A stretch of 7,941 bases of DNA from Candidatus Wallbacteria bacterium. Its GTDB lineage: Bacteria; Muiribacteriota; UBA6191; JACPRK01. Position numbers and translations under genes: made by a program. The notes under the pieces are model-generated. The model ran no database searches. It was not told the origin of the DNA and saw nothing but the letters and a program-made list of their open reading frames with translations. This document shows, piece after piece, positions 1 through 5,421 of this stretch. Position 1 is the first letter of the stretch. The number at the start of each line of letters is the position of its first letter. Location: assembly GCA_016199905.1 (NCBI GenBank), contig JACQFU010000455.1, positions 1-7,941 of the forward strand. Direction: 5' to 3'.

Positions 1-2006
1 AGCATGGATTGGGTCTTGAATCGAACGACCGCGGCTTCCACCTGCACACCGTAGGAGGGCGAGTAGCCGTATGCCTCGATCAGCGGCTGCAAGCCTGTCT
101 CGGTCTCTCGCAAGCACAGCCTCTCCTTGCCGGCCAGCAGCAGCGCTTCGGTTGCCGAGGCCCGGGCCGTCACGCCCGGAGCCAGGTGAAACGCCCAGTC
201 CAGCGCGCGAATCAGCGGGGGCCGGTCCCCAGCCGTGTCCACCGAATCGACGATCTCCAGCTTGAAGGGCGATCCCCAACCGCGAATCCGGCGCTCGTGA
301 GCCGCCGGCATTTCGAGCCGCCGGTAGCCCCTGTGGAGACCATGGAACTCGAACTCGTCCTCCGACGCTCGCCAGAACGTGCAGCGAGCCTGCGTGTCAT
401 CCGGCAACTGAAAGGTGGCGTCGGGAAGGATGCGGTTCTGTTCTTCGCCGTCGACCTGAAGCGTGTTGTGGCAAGCCGTGGAGCGGAAGAGATCTCTCGC
501 CGCGCGATCGCGAGTGTAACCGAAACTCCCAGGGTCGACCACGAGGTGGCGAGCGCCCAGCGACAGCTCGAAAGACAGCTTGTCGTTATGGCCGTGTCCC
601 CCGATTCCGTTCTGTCCGACGGGGCCGCACGATATGGCAACGTAAGCGTGCCCTGCGTGCCAGACGTAGAGGCCAAACTCCTCGAACGCCCGCGAGCGGG
701 CTGCGGCTACCTGCGACGTCGCGGGTTCGGCCTCCCCTAGGCCTACCCATCCGGCGACTTCAGGATCGAGCCTTGGTCCGACGGGATCCGGTCCGGTAGG
801 CCCCAACAGCGCGGTTCCCAGGTCCGCCAGGTAGGCGTGCTGCAGGCAAGGGCGGGGAAAGAACCGAAGCAACCGGCCACTGTCGTTGTCGCCAACCTGG
901 GGCGCCGAGCCATCCGGTTTGAGGTACCCTCGGACCGCTTCGAACATCGAGCGCAATCGGGCCGCATATGCCACGGATAGCGGACGATTCAGATTCTTGG
1001 CAATCAGCAACGGCAAGGCGTACAGCTCGGTGGCCAGGCGATGGTAGGGAATCGAACCCTCGAAGAACAGACCGTCGGAGTAGACCTGTTCCGCGATCGT
1101 CCGCTCCAACTCCCGGCGCGCCGTCTCGGCCCAACTGCATGCCTCCGGGACACCCTCCAAGCCATGGCCCAAGACGAACAGACCGACCAGGTTTGCCAGG
1201 TAGTGGTTGGACCTTAGCGCCGGTGTCCATTCGAGGTGTCTCAGGACGTAGCGACCGTGGGCCCGCAGGTTTCGCAGGGCGCGCTCCAGCAGCGGCCGGT
1301 CGAACGGGTCACTGCCTCGAAAGTAGTCGAACGCCACCAGCCAGTTGACGGCCCTGATGGCGACCTCCATCGCGCACGCCCAGTCGATCCCTAACAATGG
1401 AGTATTCTGCTCCATCCAGTCGGAGAGCTGCACGGCGGCCTCGCGGGCAAACTCTTTGCGACCGGTCAGGCGGAAGGCCAAGCCAAGTCGCGGCAGATGC
1501 TGGAAGCGCGAGAGTTCCCAGGGAAGCTTGACGTCGGCGCCGGGTCCGGTGGTCTCGAGGGCATCCCGCCAGTAGGCTCCGGGGGGCCAGCGGAAGCCGG
1601 AGACCGGATCGAGCTGCCAGTCGATCGAGCCCGCCTCACTCGAGAACCTGGCGGCCCCCGAGCCCAGCAGCTCGAACTCTCGCCTGCAGATGCACTCGGC
1701 ATCCAATACGAGCTCCTCGACGGCGGCCGAGTAGCGTTGGGAAAGGCGATGGCGAAGCGCCTCGAAGTCGCGCGCTCCCGGGAGCAGCGGGGGGCGCGCG
1801 AGAAAGCTGTCGAGGAACCCGGTGGGTAGTGGCTGCGCCAGGTCCAGGGGATCGCTCGCCAGCGCCAGCACGAGCCGCTCGCTGCTCCTGCACCAGGCGT
1901 TCTTCGCTCGACTCCGCAGGTTGGCAAAGGCCCGCCCGGGTGGAAGCGAGAACAGCTCCCGGGCCACGCCGAGGAGTTTCGTCCCCGTCGCTTTCAGTTG
2001 CCTCAC
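1..2006 (-). CDS. Heparinase II/III-family protein (polysaccharide lyase fold), 3' end missing
   Basis: Reading the minus strand gives one uninterrupted frame from a stop at 2070-2072 to the left edge; 668 residues are visible and the stop codon lies outside the window. Residues about 110-340 match the alpha/alpha-toroid N-terminal domain of heparinase II/III proteins (WELSR at 163-167, DWACAMEVAIR at 208-218, SNHYLAN around N267-H268, EGSIPYH with E316 and Y321). The C-terminal beta-sandwich domain carries GGHGHNDKLSFEL (H471, H473, N474, D475), followed by VDPGSFGYTRD and RSTACHNTLQVDG. Asn/His, Tyr and His at these places are the catalytic set known for the family, so the enzyme looks active; it would cleave uronic-acid-containing polysaccharide by beta-elimination, substrate unknown. 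No ATG occurs near the N-terminus. I chose GTG at 2004-2006 (MRQLKATG...); TTG at 2067-2069 or 2025-2027 and GTG at 1965-1967 are alternatives. No signal peptide is visible. Divergent from a glycosyltransferase, as is common in exopolysaccharide loci. Family assignment is firm, the start is not. Confidence 0.9.
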   Translation of the reverse strand, partial: MRQLKATGTKLLGVARELFSLPPGRAFANLRSRAKNAWCRSSERLVLALASDPLDLAQPLPTGFLDSFLARPPLLPGARDFEALRHRLSQRYSAAVEELVLDAECICRREFELLGSGAARFSSEAGSIDWQLDPVSGFRWPPGAYWRDALETTGPGADVKLPWELSRFQHLPRLGLAFRLTGRKEFAREAAVQLSDWMEQNTPLLGIDWACAMEVAIRAVNWLVAFDYFRGSDPFDRPLLERALRNLRAHGRYVLRHLEWTPALRSNHYLANLVGLFVLGHGLEGVPEACSWAETARRELERTIAEQVYSDGLFFEGSIPYHRLATELYALPLLIAKNLNRPLSVAYAARLRSMFEAVRGYLKPDGSAPQVGDNDSGRLLRFFPRPCLQHAYLADLGTALLGPTGPDPVGPRLDPEVAGWVGLGEAEPATSQVAAARSRAFEEFGLYVWHAGHAYVAISCGPVGQNGIGGHGHNDKLSFELSLGARHLVVDPGSFGYTRDRAARDLFRSTACHNTLQVDGEEQNRILPDATFQLPDDTQARCTFWRASEDEFEFHGLHRGYRRLEMPAAHERRIRGWGSPFKLEIVDSVDTAGDRPPLIRALDWAFHLAPGVTARASATEALLLAGKERLCLRETETGLQPLIEAYGYSPSYGVQVEAAVVRFKTQSM

Positions 2007-2040
2007 GTGGGCGCCACTGTAGCTCAAGCTCGCACCGGAT

Positions 2041-2050
2041 GTTACGTAAC
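2041..2050. promoter_or_regulatory. Perfect 10-bp palindrome in divergent intergenic region
   Basis: GTTACGTAAC reads identically on both strands. It lies in the gap between the divergent heparinase-family and glycosyltransferase genes, in an AT-richer patch of a GC-rich sequence. Placement and symmetry fit a dimeric regulator's operator. There is no second copy nearby and no regulator gene in the window, so binding is inference only. Confidence 0.3.
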
Positions 2051-2068
2051 TCTGATAGCATAACCGCA

Positions 2069-2097
2069 ATCATGGCCTGGAAAGGTGGGGGGCCCAA
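2069..2097 (-). promoter_or_regulatory. Candidate sigma70-like promoter for the heparinase-family gene
   Basis: On the minus strand TTGGGC (2097-2092) is followed after 17 nt by CATGAT (about 2074-2069). The -10 keeps A2 and the final T; the -35 matches three of six consensus positions. Transcription would begin near 2061 and leave about 55 nt of leader before the GTG start, with the 2041-2050 palindrome inside it. This is a weak match found by eye, and the sigma factor of this organism is unknown. Confidence 0.22.
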
Positions 2098-2116
2098 TCA
2101 TTGCGCAGCGCAGGTT

Positions 2117-2146
2117 CGGCGCGCGTATCGGCAGCGCCGCGCGCCG
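2117..2146 (+). promoter_or_regulatory. GC-rich leader hairpin abutting the ribosome binding site of the glycosyltransferase
   Basis: CGGCGCGCG (2117-2125) and CGCGCGCCG (2138-2146) are perfect 9-bp inverted arms around a 12-nt loop. In RNA this would be a very stable stem ending on the first base of the GGGAG ribosome binding site at 2146-2150. It could limit ribosome access or act as a transcript stabiliser. In a sequence of this GC content such a stem could also arise by chance; no function is shown. Confidence 0.4.
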
Positions 2147-2150
2147 GGAG
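2146..2150 (+). promoter_or_regulatory. Ribosome binding site of the glycosyltransferase
   Basis: GGGAG lies 7 nt before GTG at 2158, with a second overlapping AGGAG at 2152-2156. This decides the GTG start over the upstream in-frame TTG at 2101, which would put the leader hairpin inside the coding sequence and add residues unlike the family's N-terminus. Confidence 0.65.
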
Positions 2151-2157
2151 CAGGAGC

Positions 2158-3489
2158 GTGAACGAAGCCCCGACCGACGCATGCGGGTTGCTCGTCATTT
2201 CTTTCTACTTCACTCCGTTGGCAGGCGGGTACACCCGGAGGATGCACAACCTCGTTCGCCGATTGCCGGGCCGTGGCGTCCTGCCGCACGTCCTGACCGT
2301 GGACGAGAGGCACTATGCCGAGCTGGTTTGCGAGCCTGGTCTTCTGGACCAACTTGGAGTGGGCGTCGAGATCCGGCGCACGCCGGTTTGGTTGCACTGG
2401 CCCCGGCGTGATTCGCCGCTGGGCTCCGGCAGCAACGCTCGCGGGCAGCGCGGCGGCTTCGCCTTGCGTTCCTTGGGACGCGCGTTGATTCAGCCGGATC
2501 GTTTTGTGACGTGGCTCCCGCCAGCTCTGCTGGAGCTGAAGCGGTGGCCCGAGGCGCAAAAGTGCTGTTGCATTCTGGCAACCGGCCCGCCGTTCTCCGC
2601 TCACCTTCTCGGACTGCTGGCGAGTCGACTCTGGGGGCGGCCATTGATCCTCGACTTCCGCGACGACTGGGTCGACAACCCTCTGTTCGACTCCGGAAGG
2701 GGGCTTCTGAGCCACATCTTGAATCCTCGTCTAGAAGCGGCATGCGTGCGCCGGGCCTCTGCCGTCCTGACGGCGACTCAACCGAGTCTGGACCGGCTTC
2801 GTGCCCGCTACTCGGACCTGCCGGGAGACCGGTTCCTGCTCGTGCCCAACGGCTACTGCGCGGAAGCCTTCGATCGACCCGGCCCTTCCCGATCGCCGGG
2901 CAGGGATCGCCTGGTCGTGCGGCACCTGGGGAGCCTGAGCACGAACAGGTCTCCACGGGGTCTTTTCGAAGCCCTGCATCTACTGCGCGAGCGAGACTCC
3001 CGCTGGGGTCGACGCCTTCGAATCGTGTTCAACGGCAGCCTGGAGTCCGCCAACGAGGCGCGGGTCCAGGAGATGGGCCTGACCGATCAGGTAGAGTTCG
3101 GCCCCTTCTACCCGGTTGACGAGGTCCCCCGATTGCTCCTGGAAGAGACGGACGTTTGCCTGGCGATCCAGAGCAACCAAGAGGGCGGGGACACCGCGAT
3201 CCCCGGAAAGGTGTACGAGTACCTGGCGTGCGGCAAACCCATTCTGTGTTTGGCCGACGAAGGGGCCACACCTGCCTTCCTGCGTTCGCTTCAAGCAGGC
3301 AAGACGGCGCCGATAGGCAGCGCTGTCGCCATTGCGTCCGCCCTGGAGGAACTCGATAGAGACTACGAGGACGAGCTCCGGCGGGCGCAGGGCGCTCGGG
3401 AGCGCGCGCGAGTGTTCGAGTACGCGAACCAGGCTGCCGTGATTGCCGAGCTCGTCCGCCGGCTCGGCGGGGAGCCCCGGCCACTGTGA
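2158..3489 (+). CDS. GT4-type glycosyltransferase, surface polysaccharide assembly
   Basis: A 443-residue protein with the GT-B glycosyltransferase layout, normal length for the family. The N-terminal domain begins with LLVISFYFTPLAGGYTRRMHNL (10-31), the first Rossmann strand and Gly-rich loop used by GT4 enzymes. ATGPPFSAHLLG (141-152) and LDFRDDWVDNP (165-175) follow, both typical of GT4 proteins in exopolysaccharide clusters. VPNGY (229-233) marks the hinge. The C-terminal donor-binding domain has HLGSL (256-260), VEFGPF (312-317) and IPGKVYEYLACGKPIL (348-363), where E354 matches the second Glu of the nucleotide-sugar-binding EX7E motif; the first position is Thr346 instead of Glu. It should move a sugar from a nucleotide donor to a growing glycan on the cytoplasmic side of the inner membrane. 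Donor and acceptor cannot be told from sequence. No membrane segment is evident. It is followed after 10 nt by a methyltransferase, probably co-transcribed. Confidence 0.9.
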   Translation: MNEAPTDACGLLVISFYFTPLAGGYTRRMHNLVRRLPGRGVLPHVLTVDERHYAELVCEPGLLDQLGVGVEIRRTPVWLHWPRRDSPLGSGSNARGQRGGFALRSLGRALIQPDRFVTWLPPALLELKRWPEAQKCCCILATGPPFSAHLLGLLASRLWGRPLILDFRDDWVDNPLFDSGRGLLSHILNPRLEAACVRRASAVLTATQPSLDRLRARYSDLPGDRFLLVPNGYCAEAFDRPGPSRSPGRDRLVVRHLGSLSTNRSPRGLFEALHLLRERDSRWGRRLRIVFNGSLESANEARVQEMGLTDQVEFGPFYPVDEVPRLLLEETDVCLAIQSNQEGGDTAIPGKVYEYLACGKPILCLADEGATPAFLRSLQAGKTAPIGSAVAIASALEELDRDYEDELRRAQGARERARVFEYANQAAVIAELVRRLGGEPRPL

Positions 3490-3490
3490 G

Positions 3491-3495
3491 AGGAG
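3491..3495 (+). promoter_or_regulatory. Ribosome binding site of the methyltransferase
   Basis: AGGAG directly after the glycosyltransferase stop, 4 nt before ATG at 3500. It supports this ATG over an upstream in-frame start at 3443, which would overlap the preceding gene by 47 nt. Confidence 0.65.
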
Positions 3496-3499
3496 ACCG

Positions 3500-4390
3500 A
3501 TGAGAAAACTCATGAAGCTCCTGCTCCCCGCGTGGCTCGTCGCAAAGTTGCGGGCGCTGAAGCAACTCCGACAGCTTCGGGCGGCGATCGAGCGCGCCTT
3601 GGCCGCTTCCGAACAACCGGCGACGCGCTCGGGACGTTCTGTCGTCGAGGCCATGCGTGCGGCCAGCCGTTACCAGCCGGCCCCCGATGAGCAAGCTTGG
3701 ATCGACCGCATCGAAGACGTCCGCGCCGCGCTCGACGCATCCGACGAAGTTGTGGAGTTCGACGACTTTGGTTGCGGCGAGGCGACCACTGCCGATCTGT
3801 CGGTCGCTGGGCTCGCGAGCAGACCCAGGGCGGGTCGTCTGGGTGAGTTTTCGATGCTGGCCAGCAAGACTCGGCCGTGGGCGTACCTGCTGTTTCAGGT
3901 AGTTCGCCGCTGTCGCCCCAAGTGGTGCCTCGAGATGGGAACCTGCGTCGGAGTTTCGGGCTCATACCTGGGCGCTGCGCTGAAGCTCAATGGCGGCGGA
4001 CGCTTGACGACTCTGGAGGGGGCCCAGGCCTTCGCCACGATTGCCCGAAAGACCTTCGACCGACTCGGTCTCGATACGGTTTCGGAGCTCCGCGTGGGCC
4101 CGTTCTCCCTGACCCTGCCGCGTCTGCTCGAAGGTTGCGAACCCATAGACTTCTTCTTCGTCGATGGGCATCACGATGGGGCCGCCACCCAGGCCTACTT
4201 CCGTCAGTTGCTCGCGCACGCTTCCGAGGACGCGGTTTTCGTATTCGACGACATCGAGTGGTCGGCGGGGATGGCAGACGCCTGGAGAACGATCCGGCAG
4301 AGCCCGTCTGTCACCTACTCCGCCGGCCTGGCCAACGTGGGAATCGTGGTGACGACGAGGCGTCGCGGTGAGCCGACCCAGGGGGTATGA
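3500..4390 (+). CDS. Class I SAM-dependent methyltransferase (Methyltransf_24-like)
   Basis: A 296-residue protein. The C-terminal half is a class I Rossmann methyltransferase: motif I CLEMGTCVGVSGSYL (143-157) binds S-adenosylmethionine, LTTLEG (169-174) carries the acidic residue E173 expected to hold the ribose, IDFFFVDGHHDGAAT (216-230) is the strand-4 active-site region, and VFVFDDIEW (246-254) the following strand. The order resembles O-methyltransferase-like proteins often seen beside glycosyltransferases in surface-glycan loci. The N-terminal 35 residues (MRKLMKLLLPAWLVAKLRAL and on) are basic and hydrophobic and could form an amphipathic, membrane-touching helix. Residues 50-130 are not recognised but contain an acidic stretch (EFDDFGCGE, 86-94). 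The likely job is methylating a sugar or glycan end group, inferred from context. Alternatives are a small-molecule O-methyltransferase. Fold is confident, substrate unknown. Confidence 0.85.
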   Translation: MRKLMKLLLPAWLVAKLRALKQLRQLRAAIERALAASEQPATRSGRSVVEAMRAASRYQPAPDEQAWIDRIEDVRAALDASDEVVEFDDFGCGEATTADLSVAGLASRPRAGRLGEFSMLASKTRPWAYLLFQVVRRCRPKWCLEMGTCVGVSGSYLGAALKLNGGGRLTTLEGAQAFATIARKTFDRLGLDTVSELRVGPFSLTLPRLLEGCEPIDFFFVDGHHDGAATQAYFRQLLAHASEDAVFVFDDIEWSAGMADAWRTIRQSPSVTYSAGLANVGIVVTTRRRGEPTQGV

Positions 4391-4502
4391 CCGCGCGTCA
4401 TCAGCGACGAACCCGACGAGCTTCGCGACCCGGCGGCGAGCGTGTCGTGTCGCTGCTCTCCGGCGAACAGCTGCCGAGTATCCGCTAGTCCGCCCTCCGG
4501 CG
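4391..4502. other. Convergent intergenic gap, no clear terminator
   Basis: These 112 nt separate the convergent methyltransferase and SGNH hydrolase stops. I found only weak pairing: CAGCGAC (4402-4408) with GTCGCTG (4449-4455) across 40 nt, and CGGC/GCCG (4461-4464/4473-4476). No hairpin is followed by a T-run in either direction. Termination may be Rho-dependent. Confidence 0.4.
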
Positions 4503-5252
4503 TCAGCGCCCCTTGCTGCCCAGTTTCCGCGCCACGGGCTGCAAGACCCGCCAGACGTTTTCGGCCATCACGCTGTGGCCGGCTGCGTTTGGATGTCCGT
4601 TGGCGAGCCAGAGATCCGGGTGGCCCCAGACCCCGTCGAGCAGCCCCGGCGCCAGCGGAACGTGGCGCGCGATCGCGACCGACCGGAACGCCCTGGCGAA
4701 TCCGTCGACCAAATCGCTTCCGTACCAGGACGGCAGCCGCGTGGCGACCAGCACGACCTGGACCTTCCTGGCTTGGGCGCGGGCGACGATCCCGTCGATG
4801 TTCCTCCTCAATTGCTCGCTTGTGCTGGAAGCGCCCGCCCTTCGAAGGTTGGCGTCGTTGGTTCCGAAGTTGACCACGAGGATGGAGGGCTTGCCCTTGA
4901 GCGCGCTGTCCACTCTCGCCAGCCCCTGCGCGGAGGTATTGCCGCCTACACCCGCGTTCACGGTCTTGAACTGAAGGTGGGCTTTTCGGAGCTTCTGCTG
5001 GATCAGGGCCGGGTAGGCCTGTGCGGGCTGAATCCCGGGCCCCTGAGTGAGACTGTCGCCCAGGAACACGATCGGCCCGCCGGAGCCGCCGTCTTGCCCA
5101 TCGGTGAACGCCAGACCCTCGACCGGATCGAAGACCGGCTTCGCAGCCGCCTTCGACGGATCGTCGCAACAACCGGCGGCCAGCGCCGGCGAGCACGCCC
5201 ATCCGGCAAGAAGAGCCATCCCGAGGACCATTGCGACCGGCATTGCCCGCAT
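4503..5252 (-). CDS. Exported SGNH/GDSL-family hydrolase (esterase/lipase-like)
   Basis: A 249-residue protein. Residues 1-26 form a signal peptide (MRAMPVAMVLGMALLAG core, then ALAA); C28 in AAGC could instead be a loose lipobox, giving a lipoprotein. The mature part has the SGNH blocks in order: IVFLGDSLTQG (61-71, nucleophile S67), NAGVGGNTS (99-107, oxyanion Gly104), NFGTNDAN (128-135, N132), and NGHPNAAGH (218-226, catalytic H220). Architecture and length are like TesA/arylesterase-type esterases acting on acyl or acetyl esters outside the cytoplasm. Oddly, the usual Asp three residues before the His is Ala217, with Asn218 next; the nearest acid upstream is D213. The ATG at 5250-5252 has GGGAG 6 nt upstream; longer in-frame starts would run into the aceB start. 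It is divergent from aceB. The substrate is unknown; it could deacylate a surface glycan or lipid. Family confident, activity uncertain. Confidence 0.88.
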   Translation of the reverse strand: MRAMPVAMVLGMALLAGWACSPALAAGCCDDPSKAAAKPVFDPVEGLAFTDGQDGGSGGPIVFLGDSLTQGPGIQPAQAYPALIQQKLRKAHLQFKTVNAGVGGNTSAQGLARVDSALKGKPSILVVNFGTNDANLRRAGASSTSEQLRRNIDGIVARAQARKVQVVLVATRLPSWYGSDLVDGFARAFRSVAIARHVPLAPGLLDGVWGHPDLWLANGHPNAAGHSVMAENVWRVLQPVARKLGSKGR

Positions 5253-5258
5253 CCTGAG

Positions 5259-5265
5259 CTCCCTT
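5259..5265 (-). promoter_or_regulatory. Ribosome binding site of the SGNH hydrolase
   Basis: On the minus strand AAGGGAG precedes ATG (5252-5250) by 6 nt. It fixes the start so that the protein begins with a well-formed signal peptide. Confidence 0.6.
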
Positions 5266-5340
5266 CGACCCGCGCAACCGGCGGCGCCTGCCACCGGCCG
5301 TCGTCTCTCTCTATGCCCGCTCGTCGGGGAAGTTTCGCTC

Positions 5341-5376
5341 TTCGGCGTCTCTTTCGGGCTTGGCCCGCCCGCCGAA
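5341..5376. promoter_or_regulatory. Nested inverted repeat upstream of aceB
   Basis: Outer arms TTCGGCG (5341-5347) and CGCCGAA (5370-5376) enclose inner arms CGGGC (5355-5359) and GCCCG (5363-5367) with a TTG loop. The element lies 45-81 nt before the aceB start and overlaps the possible -35 region. It could be an operator controlling the glyoxylate-shunt operon or the divergent hydrolase. Chance pairing at this GC content is possible. Confidence 0.3.
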
Positions 5377-5390
5377 CACCGTAGTACACT
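5360..5390 (+). promoter_or_regulatory. Candidate promoter for the aceBA operon
   Basis: TTGGCC (5360-5365) and TACACT (5385-5390) resemble -35 and -10 boxes but are 19 nt apart, longer than the usual 17. Transcription would start near 5397, leaving about 25 nt to the aceB ATG. This is the best candidate I see in the 169-nt gap; the evidence is weak. Confidence 0.25.
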
Positions 5391-5410
5391 CGCCTGGGCG
5401 GCTGGATACC

Positions 5411-5415
5411 GGAGG
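5411..5415 (+). promoter_or_regulatory. Ribosome binding site of aceB
   Basis: GGAGG, 6 nt before ATG at 5422. It selects this ATG over an in-frame start at 5047 that would overlap most of the divergent hydrolase gene and add unrelated residues. Confidence 0.75.
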
Positions 5416-5421
5416 CACGAA

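Noticed and set aside
9..740. 243-residue plus-strand open frame
   Set aside because: Antisense to the heparinase-family C-terminal domain, whose minus-strand frame carries clear family motifs. Product has no recognisable domain.
2101..2131. Plus-strand promoter TTGCGC/TATCGG for the glycosyltransferase
   Set aside because: The -10 match is poor and it lies within the GC hairpin; not better than chance.
2098..2956. Overlapping minus-strand frames opposite the glycosyltransferase
   Set aside because: The plus-strand frame carries GT4 motifs throughout; these are compositional shadows.
4391..4502. Possible bidirectional terminator between convergent genes
   Set aside because: Only weak or widely spaced inverted repeats, with no T-run on either side.
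4315..5277. 320-residue minus-strand frame overlapping the hydrolase in another frame
   Set aside because: Composition is Gly/Arg-rich and shows no motif, while the SGNH frame in the same place is convincing.
5253..5330. Minus-strand promoter for the SGNH hydrolase
   Set aside because: Only a loose CATAGA-like box near 5315 with no acceptable -35; nothing I would call.
4368..5384. 338-residue plus-strand open frame opposite the SGNH hydrolase
   Set aside because: The minus-strand frame has a signal peptide and all SGNH blocks. This frame is Arg/Pro-rich without motifs, a GC-rich shadow.
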